Source: Pseudohongiella sp. O18
GTDB taxonomy: Bacteria > Pseudomonadota > Gammaproteobacteria > Pseudomonadales > Pseudohongiellaceae
Direction: 5' to 3'
DNA length: 64,000 bases
Assembly: GCF_021729085.1 (NCBI RefSeq)
Contig: NZ_JAJSAR010000002.1
Coordinates: forward strand, 620,001-684,000
Shown: piece after piece, positions 61,601-64,000 of the stretch
Numbering within the stretch: position 1 is the stretch's first letter
Layout: each line of letters opens with the position of its first letter
Notes under the pieces: model-generated
Told to the model about the DNA's origin: nothing
The model's input: the letters and a program-made list of their open reading frames with translations, nothing else
The model's database searches: none
Program-made: the position numbers and the translations under genes

Positions 61601-62220
61601 TGCCCGAATTGTCACGTCTGACCAGGGACCGGATCGCCAATCTTCGGCCGGAACGAGAAGCTCAGTGGGTTGCTGGCCTGGTAGTCGGTATGCGCACAAT
61701 GCGCAGTCAACGCGGCGACCTGATTGCATTTATCACGCTTGACGACCGAAGCGGGCGATTCGAAGTGTCACTGTTTGCAAAAGAGTACGAGCAATATCGT
61801 GATCTTCTGCAGAAAGACGCCATCCTGCTGGTTGAGTGCCAGGTGTCCATGGACGATTTCAGTGGTGGCATGCGTGGCCGCACACGGCAGGTACTGAGTC
61901 TGACACAGGCCCGGCAGAAGTTTGCCCGTGCGCTTGAGCTGACACTGAGCGCCGACCGGCTGCACCCCGACTTCAGCAAGCGGCTGGCGGCGTGCCTTGA
62001 TCCTTATCGCCGGCCATTACCGGTCACCGGGACGGATCCTGACGAGAACGCAGAACCAGTGCTGAAGCCTTGCCGGGTGCGCATATGCTATCGGCGACCG
62101 GACGTGGATGGGTGGTTACAGCTGGGTGATGACTGGTGTGTGCTGCCAGAGCAGGACCTGCTGCAGGAGCTGGGTGAAATGTTTGGTCGTGAGTCAGTTG
62201 CTGTCGCTTACGGGCACTGA
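58660..62220 (+). CDS. dnaE: DNA polymerase III alpha subunit
   Basis: A 1186-residue replicative polymerase. The N-terminal PHP domain starts FVHLRVHTEYSIVDGL. The palm has the catalytic aspartates in PDFDVDFCMEGRDRVI (near residue 410), after the GPGRGSGAGSIVAYAL block. Fingers include FNKSHSAAYALVSYQTAWLK. The C-terminal half has a tandem helix-hairpin-helix, an OB fold (AGLVVGMRTMRSQRGDLIAF) and the tau-binding end. It is about 25 residues longer than E. coli DnaE. The ATG at 58660 follows rnhB by 25 bases. Confidence 0.97.
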   Translation: MSGLDFVHLRVHTEYSIVDGLVRVKPLINTVAEAGMPAVAVTDQSNLFAMIKFYSGAMAAGVKPICGCDILVENTDNRERPFPLVLLVRNLNGYRNLTRLISMSYTQKEGHGSPTIKREWLETHADGLIALSGGPEGEVGRLLNERDTAGARSALDWWMRLFPESFFLEIQRCGRAGEEAYIQAAVNLASEASCPLVATNDVRFLKPEDFEAHEVRVCIHERRTLDDPRRPRHYTESQYLKTPDEMRELFADIPEALSNTVSIAMRCNLDIELGKPFLPNYPVPPGMSMDEYFRQLSREGLEQRLPRLFYESHGRSYEAQDADCMAFSEPYYKRLDFELDVIIQMGFPGYFLIVMEFIQWAKNNGVPVGPGRGSGAGSIVAYALGITDLDPLKYDLLFERFLNPERVSMPDFDVDFCMEGRDRVIQHVAELYGKDAVSQIITFGTMAAKAVVRDVARVQGKSYGLADKLSKLIPFEVGMTLTKAMEQEEALREFVEGDEDAQEIMEMAFKLEGITRNVGKHAGGVVIAPTVLTDFSPLYCDENGDGLVTQFDKNDVETAGLVKFDFLGLRTLTIIDWAIKMINAQEPDRHNNPLDITAIPLDDARVYQLLQRGDTTAVFQLESRGMKELIRRQLPSCFEDIVALVALFRPGPLQSGMVDDFINRKHGRADVAYPHPDLEPVLKNTYGVILYQEQVMQIAQVLANYSLGEADMLRRAMGKKKPEEMEKQRSIFLEGAAANGLDADLAGSIFDLMEKFAGYGFNKSHSAAYALVSYQTAWLKQHYPAYFMAAVLSADMQNTDKVVTLIEECRSMELPLVEPSVNIGAYNFTVNDKGEVVYGLGAIKGLGEGPINAIIEARNAGGAFTSLLDFCQRVDLKTVNKRALEAMVKAGAMDCLVDADADTARARLFASIADTVQAAEQSSRNQAAGVMDMFGDIAPVTESSDAAALKPARPWSQQQRLREEKETLGLYLSGHPIDEYLPELSRLTRDRIANLRPEREAQWVAGLVVGMRTMRSQRGDLIAFITLDDRSGRFEVSLFAKEYEQYRDLLQKDAILLVECQVSMDDFSGGMRGRTRQVLSLTQARQKFARALELTLSADRLHPDFSKRLAACLDPYRRPLPVTGTDPDENAEPVLKPCRVRICYRRPDVDGWLQLGDDWCVLPEQDLLQELGEMFGRESVAVAYGH

Positions 62221-62324
62221 TGCCAGTGCGGCTGGACAGGCCGAAAGCTGGCTGTCAGAAAGGAGATATGGGTCTGAATGACAGGACGGGACAGGGTGGC
62301 GTGATATTTGTTATCATCCGATCC

Positions 62325-62330
62325 TATAAT
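62325..62330 (+). promoter_or_regulatory. -10 element candidate upstream of accA
   Basis: TATAAT (62325-62330) lies 29 bases before the accA ATG at the end of a 138-base gap after dnaE. No good -35 or TGn extension is present. No intrinsic terminator was seen after dnaE, so readthrough may also feed accA. Confidence 0.35.
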
Positions 62331-62358
62331 GTCTTACAAAGGCTGATTTAACGCGACT

Positions 62359-63312
62359 ATGAATCCCAATTATCTAGATTTTGAGCAACCGATTGCCGAT
62401 CTTGAAGTCAAGATCAATGAACTGCGCCTTGTCAGTGATGACAATGAGTTGAATATCGGTGAAGAAATTCAGAAGCTGCAGGAAAAAAGCACCAAGCTGA
62501 CAGAGAAAATCTACGCAAACCTGACGCCCTGGCAGATTTCCCAGGTTGCTCGTCACCCTCTGCGCCCTTATACACTGGACTACATCCAGCATATATTCAC
62601 CGACTTTGATGAGCTGCATGGTGATCGGCTGTTTGCTGATGACCAGGCATTAGTGGGCGGTGTGGCGCGACTGGATGGCAAGCCTGTCATGGTTATTGGG
62701 CACCAGAAAGGCCGCGGGACCAAGGAGAAGGTGCGACACAATTTTGGTATGCCGCGCCCCGAGGGCTACCGCAAGGCGCGACGATTGATAGAAATGGCAG
62801 AGCGTTTCAGGCTGCCAGTGCTCAGCTTTATCGATACGCCCGGGGCTTATCCCGGTATTGATGCTGAGGAGCGCGGCATTAATGAGGCGATTGCTGAAAA
62901 CATGGCGATGATGTCGCGTGTCAGAACGCCGCTGATTGCCACCGTCACTGGTGAAGCAAATTCCGGGGGGGCGATCGCTATTGGCATCGCTGACCACCTG
63001 AATATGCTGCAGTACTCAACCTACACCGTCATTACCCCGGAAGGCTGCGCCACGATTCTCTGGAAATCAGCTGAACACGCACCTGATGCCGCTGAGGCAA
63101 TGGGTGTGACATCCAAACGACTTGAGGAACTGGGCATCGTTGACAGCACAATTCCGGAACCGCTGGGTGGTGCTCACCGGGACATAAAAACCATGGCTGA
63201 GAACATCAAGGCATCACTGGTGGATCAGGTTGAACGTCTGCAGAACATGGAGATAGACAACCTCATCGAACGCCGTTATCGACGTCTGATGAGTTACGGA
63301 ATCACTCGCTGA
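62359..63312 (+). CDS. accA: Acetyl-CoA carboxylase carboxyltransferase subunit alpha
   Basis: A 317-residue subunit that, with AccD, transfers carboxyl from biotin to acetyl-CoA. Conserved blocks are [15 protein letters not shown] at the N-terminus, [41 protein letters not shown] and [12 protein letters not shown] (oxyanion region). The length matches E. coli (319). It provides malonyl-CoA for the fatty acids used by FabZ and lipid A synthesis in the same cluster. Confidence 0.97.
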   Translation: MNPNYLDFEQPIADLEVKINELRLVSDDNELNIGEEIQKLQEKSTKLTEKIYANLTPWQISQVARHPLRPYTLDYIQHIFTDFDELHGDRLFADDQALVGGVARLDGKPVMVIGHQKGRGTKEKVRHNFGMPRPEGYRKARRLIEMAERFRLPVLSFIDTPGAYPGIDAEERGINEAIAENMAMMSRVRTPLIATVTGEANSGGAIAIGIADHLNMLQYSTYTVITPEGCATILWKSAEHAPDAAEAMGVTSKRLEELGIVDSTIPEPLGGAHRDIKTMAENIKASLVDQVERLQNMEIDNLIERRYRRLMSYGITR

Positions 63313-63358
63313 GCCCCGGCTCTGATTGCTGTTTTTGCGGTCCGCAGGAGCGCGTCAC

Positions 63359-64000
63359 GTGAATTTGCAGCAAAGACTTCTCGACTCTATCGATGAATTA
63401 CAGCGCCAGTTGCCGCGTAAGCGGCAGCTGGTGCTTGCTTTTAGTGGTGGACGGGACTCTACCGTATTGCTGCATCTGCTCTGGCAGTTGGGGGCTCAAC
63501 TGCCTCTTGGGCTGCGTGCCGTCCATGCTAACCATGGACTGTCGCCCAATGCTGACGACTGGCAGCGGCATTGCGAAACGCAGTGCAGGGATAGGGCGAT
63601 ACCATTGCAGGTCTGCAGACTGGAACTGGGCCCCGATGATACCGGCAGTATTGAGATGCGCGCGCGTCAGGCCCGCTACCAGGCCTTTTCGGAGATTCTG
63701 GGCAGTGATGAGGTTCTTTTAACGGCGCATCATCTGGACGACCAGGCAGAAACCGTTCTTTTGCAATTGATGCGAGGCAGTGGTCCGCGAGGTCTGGCGG
63801 GTATACCCAGGTGTCGTGAATTGGGTGACGGGCATATCTGGCGACCACTGCTGGACCTGGGCGCAGAGCAGCTGGCCGAATTTGCCAGCGACCAGTCACT
63901 CAACTGGGTGACCGACGAGAGCAATCAGGATGTTGACATTCGACGCAATCACTTGCGTCTGGAAGTAGCGCCGAAACTCGCGGAGAAGTGGCCAGCCTGG
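63359..64000 (+). CDS. tilS: tRNA(Ile)-lysidine synthetase (3' partial)
   Basis: The frame starts at GTG 63359 with AGGAG nine to ten bases upstream and is open to the window edge (214 codons). The PP-loop ATP-binding motif is LAFSGGRDSTVLLHL, followed by VHANHGLSPNADDW, TAHHLDDQAETVLLQLMRG and the later NQDVDIRRNHLR, all typical of TilS. The enzyme attaches lysine to C34 of the minor isoleucine tRNA so that it reads AUA. The C-terminal domains are outside the window. It follows accA as in many gammaproteobacteria. Confidence 0.93.
   Translation, partial: MNLQQRLLDSIDELQRQLPRKRQLVLAFSGGRDSTVLLHLLWQLGAQLPLGLRAVHANHGLSPNADDWQRHCETQCRDRAIPLQVCRLELGPDDTGSIEMRARQARYQAFSEILGSDEVLLTAHHLDDQAETVLLQLMRGSGPRGLAGIPRCRELGDGHIWRPLLDLGAEQLAEFASDQSLNWVTDESNQDVDIRRNHLRLEVAPKLAEKWPAW

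Noticed and set aside
62269-62352. A 27-codon frame after AAGGAG between dnaE and accA
   Set aside because: The ribosome site is only two to three bases from the ATG, the peptide has no recognisable pattern, and the accA -10 element lies inside it.
1-64000. CRISPR arrays, insertion sequences, prophage, tRNA or rRNA genes
   Set aside because: No spaced direct repeats, transposase frames, phage genes or tRNA-like cloverleafs with CCA-type ends were seen in the intergenic regions. A tRNA or repeat search program would be needed to exclude them fully.

Overview
The window is a chromosomal segment of a Gram-negative gammaproteobacterium. The main evidence is the canonical gammaproteobacterial block rpsB-tsf-pyrH-frr-uppS-cdsA-dxr-rseP-bamA-skp-lpxD-fabZ-lpxA-lpxB-rnhB-dnaE-accA-tilS at 43.4-64 kb, together with class Ia nrdAB, RapA, PreP, BolA, a CGFS glutaredoxin and a PilU-type retraction ATPase. 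Base composition looks moderately GC-rich and even throughout. PQQ-dependent dehydrogenases, an alpha-methylacyl-CoA racemase domain and a 3-hydroxyacyl-CoA dehydrogenase suggest an aerobic heterotroph, plausibly marine; genus cannot be assigned from sequence alone. No rRNA, tRNA, insertion sequence, prophage or CRISPR array was seen.

Layout. 1-4.3 kb: two periplasmic PQQ beta-propeller dehydrogenases (a truncated cytochrome c/PQQ protein of polyvinyl-alcohol-dehydrogenase type and a lipoprotein quinohemoprotein alcohol dehydrogenase), with an overlapping O6-alkylguanine repair methyltransferase. 4.4-6.4 kb: a response regulator with a CheC/CheX-like output domain, followed by a PAS-GGDEF diguanylate cyclase. 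6.8-9.8 kb: MATE exporter, XdhC, inorganic pyrophosphatase. 10-14 kb: amidase, an unusual CoA-racemase/GGDEF fusion, and a divergent short-chain dehydrogenase. 14-25 kb: pilU, pyrB, sbcB, an acyltransferase, a DUF349 protein back to back with dinG, a small membrane protein, a periplasmic cyclophilin and a MocA-like nucleotidyltransferase. 25-31.5 kb: nrdAB with NrdR boxes and a DnaA box upstream, then a PAS-GGDEF-EAL protein. 31.6-43 kb: argF with a terminator-like leader, grxD, a 50-residue protein, a VanZ-like protein, PreP-like protease, rapA, ylqF, bolA, a Bax-like glucosaminidase and a polysaccharide deacetylase. 43.3-64 kb: the translation / isoprenoid / outer-membrane-biogenesis / lipid A / DNA polymerase cluster, all on the plus strand.

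The most unusual item is the protein at 11432-13165. A family III CoA-transferase domain with an intact alpha-methylacyl-CoA racemase active site is joined through a predicted coiled coil to a GGDEF domain. The GGDEF signature is degenerate (GDREF), but the RxxD inhibitory-site motif is kept. This suggests a metabolic enzyme that senses cyclic di-GMP. Three further c-di-GMP-related or phosphatase-type signalling proteins lie in the same 32 kb. Other points worth a second look are a cysteine-rich 20-codon reading frame abutting rnhB, a terminator-like hairpin in the argF leader, overlapping divergent promoters between dinG and the DUF349 gene, an expanded BamA loop 6, and several perfect hairpins without U-tracts at 3' ends of genes.
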